This document shows, one piece after another, positions 1 to 9,909 of a stretch of 64,000 nt of DNA. Positions within the stretch are counted from its first letter, which is position 1, and each line of letters opens with the position of its first letter. The notes beneath the pieces were generated by a model. The model searched no databases, had not been told where the DNA came from, and saw only the letters and a program-made list of their open reading frames with translations. The stretch lies in the NCBI RefSeq assembly GCF_013267355.1, contig NZ_CP053985.1, forward strand, positions 5,208,001-5,272,000. The letters run 5' to 3'. Source of the stretch: Achromobacter pestifer (lineage in GTDB: Bacteria > Pseudomonadota > Gammaproteobacteria > Burkholderiales > Burkholderiaceae_B). A program made the translations under genes and the position numbers.

Positions 1-324
1 GATCCGCTGGCCTGCGGCAAGCGCGAGCTGCTGGAGGAAACCGGCTATACCGCCGGTCAATGGGCGCATGCGGGGGCCTTGCACCTGGCCATCGCCTATT
101 CCACCGAGATCATCCACATCTTTTTCGCGCGGGGCCTGCGCGCCGGGCCGCGCCAGCTGGACCAGGACGAATTCCTGGACGTGATCAGCGCCGATCCCGC
201 CGAGCTGATCGCGGCCTGCGCCAAGGGCGAAGTCACCGACGCCAAGACGCTGACCTGCGTGCTGTGGATGCAGAACGTGCTGTCCGGCGCCTGGCAGCTG
301 GACTGGCAGGACAACGCGGGCTGA
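1..324 (+). CDS. Nudix hydrolase, C-terminal part (cut by window edge)
   Basis: This is the 3' end of a gene whose start lies outside the window; it reads in frame from base 1 for 107 residues. The first residues hold most of a Nudix box, R-E-L-L-E-E-T-G-Y at residues 8-16, which supplies the metal-binding glutamates; the upstream G-x5-E part is missing. The C-terminal run V-T-D-A-K-T resembles ADP-ribose pyrophosphatases, which split nucleoside diphosphate sugars, so that is the likely activity. The ferredoxin gene follows after 23 bases. The family call is firm; the substrate is inferred. Confidence 0.8.
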   Translation, partial: DPLACGKRELLEETGYTAGQWAHAGALHLAIAYSTEIIHIFFARGLRAGPRQLDQDEFLDVISADPAELIAACAKGEVTDAKTLTCVLWMQNVLSGAWQLDWQDNAG

Positions 325-347
325 GGCCCGCCAGCGCTTGCGCCGCC

Positions 348-683
348 ATGCCCGCATTTCCCGTTCTGGTGCAACCCGCCGGCCTGCGCTTCGAGGCGCA
401 GGACGATACCTCCGTGCTGCTGGCGGCACAGGCGGCCGGCATCAAGCTGCCCAGCTCGTGCCGCAACGGCACCTGCCGCGCCTGCATGTGCCTGCTGCTG
501 GAAGGCGAGATCTCGTACCGTATCGAATGGCCCGGACTGTCGCGCGACGAGAAGGAAGAAGGCTGGATCCTGCCCTGCGTGGCGCGGGCCGAGTCCGCCC
601 TGGAAATCCAGGCGCCGTTGGCCGCGCCCATCGAGGCCGCGCCCGCGGCGCCGCAGCGCCCGCTTACCGGGGCGCGGCGCTAG
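348..683 (+). CDS. 2Fe-2S ferredoxin (plant type)
   Basis: A 111-residue electron carrier. The cluster ligands are visible as C38-x4-C43-x2-C46 and C77, the usual plant-type spacing, inside the sequence S-S-C-R-N-G-T-C-R-A-C. Such small ferredoxins pass electrons to oxygenases or reductases in the cytoplasm. The ATG at 348 was chosen because the protein then starts just before the first beta strand; the frame stays open upstream but there overlaps the Nudix gene. The tail after residue 90 is alanine/proline-rich and outside the domain. Its last 20 bases overlap the convergent membrane-protein gene. The redox partner is unknown. Confidence 0.85.
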   Translation: MPAFPVLVQPAGLRFEAQDDTSVLLAAQAAGIKLPSSCRNGTCRACMCLLLEGEISYRIEWPGLSRDEKEEGWILPCVARAESALEIQAPLAAPIEAAPAAPQRPLTGARR

Positions 684-1152
684 CGGCGGCGATCAACGCC
701 GTGGCGGCCATGGCCACCACCATGCCCAGTGCCATGCCGGCGGCCATGCCGCCGAACGGCGCGGCGCCCGCGGCCAGTGCCGCTGCCATTCCCCATTGAG
801 CCCCCGCCAGCATGCCCAGCCCCATCGCCAGCGCGCAGGTCAGGCGCGCGGCCACGCGGGGCGCGCCCGGCAGCGGCAACAGCGCGGCGATCAGCATGGC
901 TGCGCTGCTGGCGGGCATCAGGGTCGCATGGCGCCATGCCAGCTCCAGCAGCCCGCCGGGCGCCGCGCATTGGCTGGCCAGCAGCGCCGCCGGCGTGCGC
1001 AGCGTGTCGGCCCACAGGCCCGCGGCCATGGCCGCGGTGCACGCCAGCCACAGCACCGCGGCGTCGGCCGCCCTACGCCGCGCGCGGCCACCAGGCTTGG
1101 GCCTAGCCGCAGGCGTGGCAGGCGCGGGCCTGTGCGTCGTCGTAGCGGTCAT
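664..1152 (-). CDS. small integral membrane protein of unknown function
   Basis: A 162-residue protein with an arginine-rich N-terminus (about 20-28) followed by hydrophobic stretches at about 31-47, 78-95, 101-122 and 133-158, so probably four membrane spans. The composition is extremely alanine-, glycine- and methionine-rich. I do not recognise a family. It is the last gene of the ArsR/AHSA1/DUF899 series and overlaps the DUF899 gene by 50 bases, which suggests translational coupling; the ATG at 1152 is the first one that gives a plausible N-terminus. The frame remains open further upstream, where it shadows DUF899. Existence is likely; function is unknown. Confidence 0.6.
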   Translation of the reverse strand: MTATTTHRPAPATPAARPKPGGRARRRAADAAVLWLACTAAMAAGLWADTLRTPAALLASQCAAPGGLLELAWRHATLMPASSAAMLIAALLPLPGAPRVAARLTCALAMGLGMLAGAQWGMAAALAAGAAPFGGMAAGMALGMVVAMAATALIAAASAAPR

Positions 1153-1804
1153 GGTGGCGCACCCAGTCGCCCAGATCGAAGTGCGGACCGTTTTCGTTGC
1201 GGCCCAGCGGCGCGAAATCCAGGTAGTTGTAGGCGCCGGCCAGCCGTTCCACGCCACGCTCGAAGCTGGAATAGGTATGGAAGATCTCGCCGTGCGGATC
1301 ACGGAAAAAGGCGCTGGCGCCAGGGCGTTCCTCCATGCTGCCGTCGGCCTTGGGCACGGAGGCTTGCAGGTCGAAGTTGAAGTCGCCGCCTTCGGACGAG
1401 TACCACGGAAAGCGCCAGCCCATGCGCTGCTTGAAGGCGTCCAGCTTGGTGAACGAAGCCCGCGACACGGCGACCACCGCCACGTCATGCTGGCGCAGGT
1501 GCATCATCGCGCTGTCCATGTGGTCGGCCAGGAAAGAGCAGCCCACGCAGCCTTCTTCCCAGTCCGGATCGAACATGAAGTGGTAGACGATGAGCTGGCT
1601 CTTGCCCTGGAACAGGCTGGCCAGGTCCACGGGGCCGGCCGCGCCGTGGAAGCGGTACGGCTTGTCCACCTTGACCCAGGGCAGGGCCAGGCGCTCGCGG
1701 GCCAGGGCGTCCTGGGCCCGGGTCAGTTCCTTTTCGCGGCGCAGCAGCGCCTCGCGCGCGATGTCCCATTGCGCTCGGGATACGACGGGGTGATCGGTTT
1801 GCAT
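1103..1804 (-). CDS. DUF899 family thioredoxin-like protein
   Basis: A 233-residue soluble protein of the DUF899 family, which has a thioredoxin-like fold. The family hallmarks are visible: a central Y-H-F-M-F-D-P-D-W-E-E-G-C-V-G-C-S-F segment with C86-x2-C89, and the Y-N-Y-L-D-F-A-P-L-G-R segment near the C-terminus. The biochemical activity of the family is not established; a redox role is suggested by the C-x2-C pair. It lies downstream of the ArsR and AHSA1 genes on the same strand and probably belongs to that operon. The family call is confident, the role unknown. Confidence 0.85.
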   Translation of the reverse strand: MQTDHPVVSRAQWDIAREALLRREKELTRAQDALARERLALPWVKVDKPYRFHGAAGPVDLASLFQGKSQLIVYHFMFDPDWEEGCVGCSFLADHMDSAMMHLRQHDVAVVAVSRASFTKLDAFKQRMGWRFPWYSSEGGDFNFDLQASVPKADGSMEERPGASAFFRDPHGEIFHTYSSFERGVERLAGAYNYLDFAPLGRNENGPHFDLGDWVRHHDRYDDAQARACHACG

Positions 1805-1858
1805 CGTGTGTCTCCTCGGGACGGGCCGGCAGGCCCGGACAAGGCGAGCGGCAGGGAT

Positions 1859-2323
1859 TCAGGCCGGATTCGCCAGATGGGACGCCAGCCGGTCCAGCGC
1901 GCCGGACCAGCCATGGTCGTGGCTGTCGCGGGTGGCCTGGTCGACGAACGGGGTTTGCAGAAAGGCAAGTTCGGTGCCGCCGTCCGCAGGGGTGAATTCC
2001 AGCGTGATCAGCGAGACTTCCGCGGGCGTGTCGCGCCAGGCCCAGGTGAAGACCAGCCGGCGCTGCGGCTCGACTTCGCGGTAGTGGCCGCTGGCGTAAT
2101 GCTCCAGCCCGTCTTCGGTGGAGAATCCCACCTGGTAGGCGCCGCCCACGCGCACGTCGGTTTCCGCCCGCAACACCTGCCGGGTCTCGGCGGGGCCGAA
2201 CCAGCGCATCAGCGCTTGCGGGTCCGTCCAGGCGCGCCAGACGTGCTCGATGGGGGCGTCGAAGCGCCGCTTGAGCCGGAGTTCGATGGGGGCTGCTTGG
2301 TGTCGGGGGCTTCGGTTTTCCAT
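1859..2323 (-). CDS. SRPBCC/AHSA1 family protein
   Basis: A 154-residue helix-grip protein of the activator-of-Hsp90-ATPase-like (AHSA1) group. Typical signatures are F-D-A-P-I-E-H-V-W-R-A-W-T-D-P at the start, R-W-F-G-P, and a C-terminal G-H-x-x-G-W-type stretch (H-D-H-G-W-S-G-A-L-D-R-L). The fold makes a hydrophobic ligand cavity; the ligand here is unknown. The gene overlaps the end of the ArsR gene by 115 bases in another frame, a common arrangement for ArsR-AHSA1 pairs and a sign of coupled expression. Confidence 0.85.
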   Translation of the reverse strand: MENRSPRHQAAPIELRLKRRFDAPIEHVWRAWTDPQALMRWFGPAETRQVLRAETDVRVGGAYQVGFSTEDGLEHYASGHYREVEPQRRLVFTWAWRDTPAEVSLITLEFTPADGGTELAFLQTPFVDQATRDSHDHGWSGALDRLASHLANPA

Positions 2324-2661
2324 GGGTGGACCTCTTCCTCGTGGTACAGGTACCGCGCCAGCGAATCCAGCTGCCCGTTCCAGAACTTCTCGTAACGGGC
2401 CAGCCAGTCGGATGCCGCCCGCATGGGTTCGGGCGATAGCGTGCAGTTCACGACCCGGCCGTCCTTGGCGCGGGCGATCAGGCCGGCGTCTTCCAGCACG
2501 CGCAGATGCTTCATGAAAGCGGGCAGGGACATGGCGTGCGGCCGGGCCAGCTCGCTGACCGAGGCCGCGCCTTGTTCCAGGTCGGCCAGCACCCGGCGCC
2601 GCGTGCCGTCGGCCAGGGCCGCAAAGATGCCGTCGAGCATGTCGTCTTTAAACTTAACCAT
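2209..2661 (-). CDS. ArsR family transcriptional repressor
   Basis: A 150-residue winged-helix regulator. Residues 8-95 carry the ArsR HTH (F-A-A-L-A-D-G-T-R-R-R-V-L, then V-S-E-L-A-R-P-H-A-M-S-L-P-A-F-M-K-H-L-R-V-L-E). No metal-binding cysteine motif is present, as is usual for the subgroup paired with AHSA1 proteins. The tail after about residue 105 is low-complexity because it is read through the start of the AHSA1 gene in another frame. It probably represses its own operon through the palindrome that covers its start codon. No Shine-Dalgarno sequence is visible ahead of the ATG. Confidence 0.85.
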   Translation of the reverse strand: MVKFKDDMLDGIFAALADGTRRRVLADLEQGAASVSELARPHAMSLPAFMKHLRVLEDAGLIARAKDGRVVNCTLSPEPMRAASDWLARYEKFWNGQLDSLARYLYHEEEVHPWKTEAPDTKQPPSNSGSSGASTPPSSTSGAPGRTRKR

Positions 2662-2671
2662 AAGGTTAAGT
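2652..2671. promoter_or_regulatory. palindromic operator over the arsR-type start codon
   Basis: A perfect inverted repeat with 8-base arms, ACTTAACC and GGTTAAGT, separated by ATAA. It covers the start codon (2659-2661) and the expected transcription start of the ArsR-family gene, so it is the obvious autorepression site. In RNA it could also form a hairpin that holds the start codon. Confidence 0.7.
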
Positions 2672-2698
2672 ATTAAGCCGAAGCCGCGCGGCTGTCAA
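2670..2698 (-). promoter_or_regulatory. sigma-70 promoter of the ArsR operon
   Basis: On the minus strand a perfect -35 element TTGACA (2698-2693) is followed after 17 bases by TAATAC (2675-2670). Transcription would start near 2661-2663, at or within two bases of the ATG, so the message may be leaderless. The -10 element is weak. Confidence 0.6.
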
Positions 2699-2716
2699 GC
2701 AACAATGTTGGCGCGA

Positions 2717-4021
2717 TCAGGCGTGCTGGTGCATGGCCGAGTGATGCTTGGTGTCGCGCATGGTGGCGTACACCAGCAGTGACAGGAAAATGATGCCCGC
2801 GAGGTAGTAGTAGAACCACTCCTCATGCCCTTGCTGCTTGAAGAACAGGGCGATGGCCGGCGCCGTGCCGCCGAAGATCGATACGGTCACGGCGTAGGGC
2901 ACGGCCACGCCCGTGGCGCGGATATTGGTGGGAAAGAGTTCCGCCTTTACCACTGCATTGATGGAGGTGTAGCCGGCCGTGAACACCCAGGCGCCGCAAA
3001 CCAGCAGGAAGGCGACGAAGGGCGAACGGGTGTGCGACAGGGTCATCAGGATGGGCACGGTGAGCGCCGCGCCCGCCACGCCGAAGAAAATCAGCAGCGG
3101 CTTGCGCCCGATCCTGTCGGATAGCGCGCCATAGACCGGTTGCAGGATCAGCGCGAAGATCAGCGAGCCCGCGATGATGTAGGTCGTGACGATGTCGGAG
3201 AAGCCCGAGGTCTGGCGCACGAAGGTCTGCATGTAGGTGGTGAAGGTATAGAACGCCGCGGTGCCGCCCGCGGTCAGGCCCACCACGATCGCGACTTCGC
3301 GCGGATACTGCAGCAGGCCGCGCAGCGAACTGGTCTGCGGTTTGGGCGCCTTCTGGGCTTCCTTGTAGGAATCCGTCTCGGGCATGTCGCGCCGCATCAG
3401 CGCGGTGACGATGGCCAGCATGGCGCCGATGACGAACGGGATGCGCCAGCCCCATTCCACCAACTGCTCGTGGGTCAGGAATACGTTCTGCAACAGCAGC
3501 AGCACCAGGATGGCGCAAAGCTGTCCGCCGATCAGGGTCACGTACTGGAAGCTGGAATAGAAGCCGCGATGGTCGGGGTCGGCGATTTCGGTCAGATAGG
3601 TGGCGCTGGCGCCGTACTCGCCGCCCAGGCTCAGGCCCTCGATCACGCGCGCCAGGGCCAGAATGGCCGGCGCCGCCAGACCGATGGTGGCGTAGGTGGG
3701 CGTGATCGCGATGATCAGCGAGCCCACGCACATCATCCCCACCGACACCATCAGCGACAGGCGCCGCCCGTGGCGGTCCGCCAGATGGCCGAACAGCCAG
3801 CCGCCCAGCGGGCGCACGATGAAGCCGGCCGCGAACAGCGTGGCCGCGTTCAATTGCTGGACGACAGGGTCGTGCGAGGGGAAGAAGGCGGGGGCGAAGT
3901 ACAGCGCGAAGGCGGTATAGGCGTAGAAGTCATACCACTCCACCAGATTGCCCATGGAGCCGACGAAGATCGCCTTGATGCGGCGCTTCGCGTCGGGCAT
4001 GTCGAGATATGTTTGCGTCAT
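2717..4021 (-). CDS. MFS transporter, metabolite:H+ symporter (MHS) family
   Basis: A 434-residue inner-membrane permease with the twelve-helix MFS layout. Family marks are N-L-V-E-W-Y-D-F-Y-A-Y near the start of helix 1, the helix 2-3 loop G-H-L-A-D-R-H-G-R-R, and the repeat of that loop between helices 8 and 9, L-S-D-R-I-G-R-K-P. Proteins with this N-terminus (KgtP, ProP, ShiA and relatives) import organic acids or osmolytes with protons. The exact substrate cannot be read from sequence; a dicarboxylate or aromatic acid is plausible. It stands alone on the minus strand, 55 bases downstream of the ArsR-type gene's start, with no obvious partner. Confidence 0.85.
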   Translation of the reverse strand: MTQTYLDMPDAKRRIKAIFVGSMGNLVEWYDFYAYTAFALYFAPAFFPSHDPVVQQLNAATLFAAGFIVRPLGGWLFGHLADRHGRRLSLMVSVGMMCVGSLIIAITPTYATIGLAAPAILALARVIEGLSLGGEYGASATYLTEIADPDHRGFYSSFQYVTLIGGQLCAILVLLLLQNVFLTHEQLVEWGWRIPFVIGAMLAIVTALMRRDMPETDSYKEAQKAPKPQTSSLRGLLQYPREVAIVVGLTAGGTAAFYTFTTYMQTFVRQTSGFSDIVTTYIIAGSLIFALILQPVYGALSDRIGRKPLLIFFGVAGAALTVPILMTLSHTRSPFVAFLLVCGAWVFTAGYTSINAVVKAELFPTNIRATGVAVPYAVTVSIFGGTAPAIALFFKQQGHEEWFYYYLAGIIFLSLLVYATMRDTKHHSAMHQHA

Positions 4022-4183
4022 ATCCGTCCTTCGGGTGCGTTTGTCGGGGGACGCCGGACACGCGATCGCGGGCGGGCCGCGAATGGAACATGCATTGCGT
4101 TATGTTGCGCCCGCGCGCGCGGAAATGCACGCGTATCAGCGCCGCTTCGTCTTCAGCTTTTTGTCAGGACAGGCCGCGCGGGC

Positions 4184-5368
4184 TTACTTGCCGCGCGGCT
4201 TGATGACTTCGCAGGGCGCGGCGCCGTCGGCCGCCTGGGCCTCGTCGCCCAGCAGCGCCCGCGTGCCGCAAACCGAGCCGAACATGCCCCGGCTGTTGTG
4301 GCCGATGCCGGCCACTTCGAAGGCGCGCCGGTGTAGCGCCACGGGCCGAGCGCCGCGGGCGGCCAGCACCTGTTCGTATTGCGCGTAGCCCGTGCCGCGG
4401 GCCAGCCGGGTCGCGCCCTGGGCTTCCGCGCCGCAGGTCTTGTCCAGCAGCCGGTCTTCGGGATTGTTGTCGGCGCCGCCCAGCAGATAGGTGACATCGC
4501 GTGCCGCGTAGCGCACGAAGAGCTTGGACTCATCGGTCTCGCGCGAGTAGGCGGGCAGCTTGTCCGGGCCGTATTTGTACTGGTTGTAGGTAGGGCAGAT
4601 GCCGCGCTCGTAGGGCGCATAGCCCTTGCCGTCTGGGCGAGGGCGCTCGTTGCTCAGGTACAGGTAGGACGAGGGATTGGCGATGACGTAGCGCAGCGCC
4701 AGTCCGTCGCGCCGCAGCGGGCCGTCGATGTTGTTCAGCACGGCGTAGCGCTGCACCAGCTGCCCGCCGGCCGAATGGCCGGCCAGCACGATGCCGGTCA
4801 GCGCAGCCAAACGCTTGCGGTCGTCCAGGCTGCGCAGCAGGTCGTCGAGCACCTGGAACGAGCTGACCGGCGCGGGGCGTCCCGCGGCCTGCACGCTGTC
4901 TTCGCCGTCTTCCCAACTGGCCTTGCGCCAGGCCGCCATGCCGCCGAAGCCCGAATCGATCGAACCCGAGAAGCGCGGCGCCAGGATCAGCGTATCGCGC
5001 GCGCGCTCCGGGTTGTGCGCCAGCAGCGCGGCGACGGATTCGTAATAGCGGTCGGCGTCGCGCTTGACGCCGTGGATCACGACCACGACCTGCTTGATGT
5101 TGCGCAGGTCGTCCTTTGCCAGGTCGCGATTGGCATAGACCGGCATCTTGTAGCGGTGGCCGGGCTTGCCCAATTCCACGGACTGCCAGCGCAAGGGCGC
5201 TGCACGCTTGGGCGTGGGCGCGGTTTCGCTGTAATCGTAAGGGTCGGGCAGGGGCGTCTGGGCGCGCGCGGCCAGCGGCGCGAGCGCCGCCAGGACGAAC
5301 AGCGCGGCCAGGCCGCGCTTGCGGTCCGGCCGCGCTTGAAGCAAGGGGAAGATGGGCGCGCGGCGCAT
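4184..5368 (-). CDS. secreted alpha/beta hydrolase
   Basis: A 394-residue protein with a likely signal peptide at 1-36 (hydrophobic core 20-34, cleavage after A-A-R-A). The mature part is an alpha/beta hydrolase: an oxyanion strand V-V-V-V-I-H-G at about 94-100 and the nucleophile elbow G-H-S-A-G-G with S199; a late histidine in G-I-G-H-N-S-R-G could complete the triad. The substrate is unknown; similar proteins are annotated only as periplasmic hydrolases. The gene sits 14 bases downstream of the FNR-type gene on the same strand, but a functional link is not evident. Confidence 0.75.
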   Translation of the reverse strand: MRRAPIFPLLQARPDRKRGLAALFVLAALAPLAARAQTPLPDPYDYSETAPTPKRAAPLRWQSVELGKPGHRYKMPVYANRDLAKDDLRNIKQVVVVIHGVKRDADRYYESVAALLAHNPERARDTLILAPRFSGSIDSGFGGMAAWRKASWEDGEDSVQAAGRPAPVSSFQVLDDLLRSLDDRKRLAALTGIVLAGHSAGGQLVQRYAVLNNIDGPLRRDGLALRYVIANPSSYLYLSNERPRPDGKGYAPYERGICPTYNQYKYGPDKLPAYSRETDESKLFVRYAARDVTYLLGGADNNPEDRLLDKTCGAEAQGATRLARGTGYAQYEQVLAARGARPVALHRRAFEVAGIGHNSRGMFGSVCGTRALLGDEAQAADGAAPCEVIKPRGK

Positions 5369-5382
5369 GGCGCGGCAGGAAC

Positions 5383-6111
5383 TCAGCAGCTCTCTTGGCC
5401 CAGCAGCTGCTTGAGCGCGAGCAGGTCCAGGATACGGACCTCGCGCTGGTTGATCTTGATGAGGCCGTCGCGCGCAAAGCGCGAAAACAGCCGGCTGACC
5501 GTTTCCAGGGTCAGGCCGAGATAGTTGCCGATTTCCTCGCGGCTCATGCGCAGCACGAATTCGGTGGAGGAATAGCCCAGCGAGGCGTAGCGCTGCGACA
5601 GGTTCAGCAGGAACGCGGCCAGGCGCTGCTCGGAGCGCATGGAGCCCAGCGAGGCCAGCATCTGGTGCGAGCGGTTGATCTCGCGGCTCATCAGGCGGCG
5701 GAACTGTTGCTGCAGCGAGGGCAGGTGGGTCGCGACCCGGTCGATATCGGCCAGGCGGATGACACAGACCTCGGAATCTTCCAGCGCGACGGCGGTCGAG
5801 ACGTGCTTGCCGTCCAGCATGCCGTCCATGCCGACGATTTCGCCAGGCAGGTGAAAGCCGGTGACCTGGATCTGGCCGGTCGCGTCTTCCAGCTGCGTCT
5901 TGAGGCTGCCGAAGCGCACGCTGTAGACAGCGTCGAGCGGGTGGTTCAGCGAGTAGAGCGGCTTGCCTTTTTCAAGGCGCACGCGTTCCTTGACCAGTTC
6001 GTCCAGCTTTTCCACTTCGGCGGCTGCCATGCCCACGGGCACGCACACATGTCCCAGCATGCATGTGGAGCAATGGGCGGCATCAGGGGCAACGGGGACC
6101 CGTTTTTGCAT
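5383..6111 (-). CDS. fnr: FNR-type anaerobic transcriptional regulator
   Basis: A 242-residue Crp/Fnr regulator with the full oxygen-sensing set: C14-x2-C17-x5-C23 at the N-terminus plus a fourth cysteine in D-S-E-V-C-V-I-R-L, the usual ligands of an FNR [4Fe-4S] cluster. The HTH reads I-G-N-Y-L-G-L-T-L-E-T-V-S-R-L, with the E-x2-S-R residues that read TTGAT-N4-ATCAA boxes in E. coli FNR. It should switch gene expression when oxygen is low (called Fnr or Btr in Bordetella). The ATG at 6111 is preferred over a longer frame because it puts the cysteines at the family position. Confidence 0.9.
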   Translation of the reverse strand: MQKRVPVAPDAAHCSTCMLGHVCVPVGMAAAEVEKLDELVKERVRLEKGKPLYSLNHPLDAVYSVRFGSLKTQLEDATGQIQVTGFHLPGEIVGMDGMLDGKHVSTAVALEDSEVCVIRLADIDRVATHLPSLQQQFRRLMSREINRSHQMLASLGSMRSEQRLAAFLLNLSQRYASLGYSSTEFVLRMSREEIGNYLGLTLETVSRLFSRFARDGLIKINQREVRILDLLALKQLLGQESC

Positions 6112-6208
6112 ACGATGACCTCTATAGTGCCCATTGCGCGGACGTATGCCGGAATGGGTATAAAGCTTAAGACAAGCTGTATTGTAGTCCGTTGTTACTA
6201 CGGGCGTC

Positions 6209-6643
6209 TTACGGGCCGTCCGGCAGGGGGCGGGCAAGGCGGTACGTGACCCAGTCGTCGGCGCCGATATCGACCGCCGCGCCACGCAGGGCCGGGTCTA
6301 TCGGGTAGTACTGGCAGCGCAGTTCCGCGGCCGCCGCGGGCGGTTGCAGGCGCGCCACGACCTCGCGCCGCACGAAGCAGCAGGGCTTGCCGGGCTCGTA
6401 CTCCTCGATTTCGTCCATCAGAGCCAGCAGGGCCGGCTCCACCTGGAAAATGTCGCCCCGCACGCGCCGGCCGTCATCCGCCGGGATCAGGCCGGGCCAG
6501 TCGCCGAAGTCCACCAGCCGCCCCGGCACGCTGGCCGGACCGACGTAGCGGGCCGCCGGCAACCCGCGCCGCGCGGCGGCTTGAGCCAGATCATTGATTT
6601 CGCCCGCGCGTAGCGTGCCGTAGACAAAAACGTATATGCTCAT
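6209..6643 (-). CDS. gamma-glutamylcyclotransferase-like (AIG2/GGCT) protein
   Basis: A 144-residue protein of the gamma-glutamylcyclotransferase fold. The N-terminal substrate-binding motif is clear (V-F-V-Y-G-T-L-R, residues 5-12) and the expected catalytic glutamate region follows in A-L-M-D-E-I-E-E-Y-E-P-G. Family members release 5-oxoproline from gamma-glutamyl compounds or modify gamma-glutamylamines; the actual substrate is unknown. It is divergent from clpB, so 6644-6780 holds both promoters. Confidence 0.85.
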   Translation of the reverse strand: MSIYVFVYGTLRAGEINDLAQAAARRGLPAARYVGPASVPGRLVDFGDWPGLIPADDGRRVRGDIFQVEPALLALMDEIEEYEPGKPCCFVRREVVARLQPPAAAAELRCQYYPIDPALRGAAVDIGADDWVTYRLARPLPDGP

Positions 6644-6691
6644 AAGTCAGATTGTTGCTGCACGTCGAAAAAACCATGGCGCGGGCAAGGT

Positions 6692-6720
6692 GTTGAAATT
6701 CTCGCATCTGGCCGCATATT
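6692..6720 (+). promoter_or_regulatory. heat-shock (sigma-32-like) promoter of clpB
   Basis: GTTGAAA (6692-6698) and CCGCATATT (6712-6720) are separated by 13 bases, close to the sigma-32 pattern CTTGAAA-N11-16-CCCCATnT. It lies about 60 bases upstream of the clpB start codon, where such a promoter is expected. Confidence 0.6.
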
Positions 6721-6780
6721 CAGGATATCGAGCCAGCCGGCACGTATCGGTCAGGCTCCCCAACAAGCCAAACGACCATT

Positions 6781-9387
<2,607 letters not shown>

Positions 9388-9429
9388 GCGGGTCCGGCGC
9401 GGCAAGCGCCAAGCCGGGCATGAGAACAA

Positions 9430-9470
9430 CCCCCGGCAGCCGGATTGAAATCCAGCTGCCGGGGGTTTTT
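9430..9470 (+). terminator. Rho-independent terminator of clpB
   Basis: An 11-base perfect stem (9430-9440 with 9455-9465; CCCCCGGCAGC arm) with a 14-base loop is followed directly by TTTTT. It sits 42 bases after the clpB stop codon and just before the convergent DUF1641 gene. Confidence 0.9.
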
Positions 9471-9480
9471 ACATGCGCGC

Positions 9481-9909
9481 TCAGGCCGCGTCGGCGTAGT
9501 CCTTGCGCTGCGCCGCCATCTGCCGGCCCAACGTTTGCAGCGCCCGCAGCGCCACGGCCATGCCGCGGCGCGTGTCTTCATCGCGCAGCAGGCCGATCAG
9601 GCCCGTCAGGCTGGGAGGGCGGGCTTCCCGCAGCGTGCGCGCATGCGCGTCGCGCAGGGTGTTGGCCGCCGTCCAGGCGGCGCTGCTGGCCTGCTCCGAC
9701 AGCAGCGCCAGCTTTTCCACCATGGACTGGTCCAGCAGGTCCACCAGGTCGGAGGCCAGCGACAGCAGGTCGGCGATGTTGTCCAGCCGTCCGGCTTCGG
9801 CCAATAGGCTAAGCCTGTCGGCCAGGGCGCGCGCGCCCGGCCCGCCGCCCAGGAAGGGAGCGGACGCATCGACTGCCTGCGTGGCATTCTGTTCATGCGG
9901 CGCGTTCAT
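9481..9909 (-). CDS. DUF1641 family protein
   Basis: A 142-residue, leucine- and alanine-rich helical protein of the DUF1641 family: a central segment L-L-S-L-A-S-D-L-V-D-L-L-D-Q-S-M-V-E-K-L and the C-terminal G-L-I-G-L-L-R-D-E-D-T-R-R-G-M. The family has no proven activity but is often found next to oxidoreductases. Here its start codon overlaps the stop of the quinone-reductase-like gene by four bases (ATGA), which argues that the two proteins are made together and may form a complex. Confidence 0.8.
   Translation of the reverse strand: MNAPHEQNATQAVDASAPFLGGGPGARALADRLSLLAEAGRLDNIADLLSLASDLVDLLDQSMVEKLALLSEQASSAAWTAANTLRDAHARTLREARPPSLTGLIGLLRDEDTRRGMAVALRALQTLGRQMAAQRKDYADAA

Noticed and set aside
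812..2395. A 527-codon plus-strand frame antisense to DUF899 and AHSA1
   Set aside because: The opposite strand carries two recognisable families; this translation has no motif and skewed composition.
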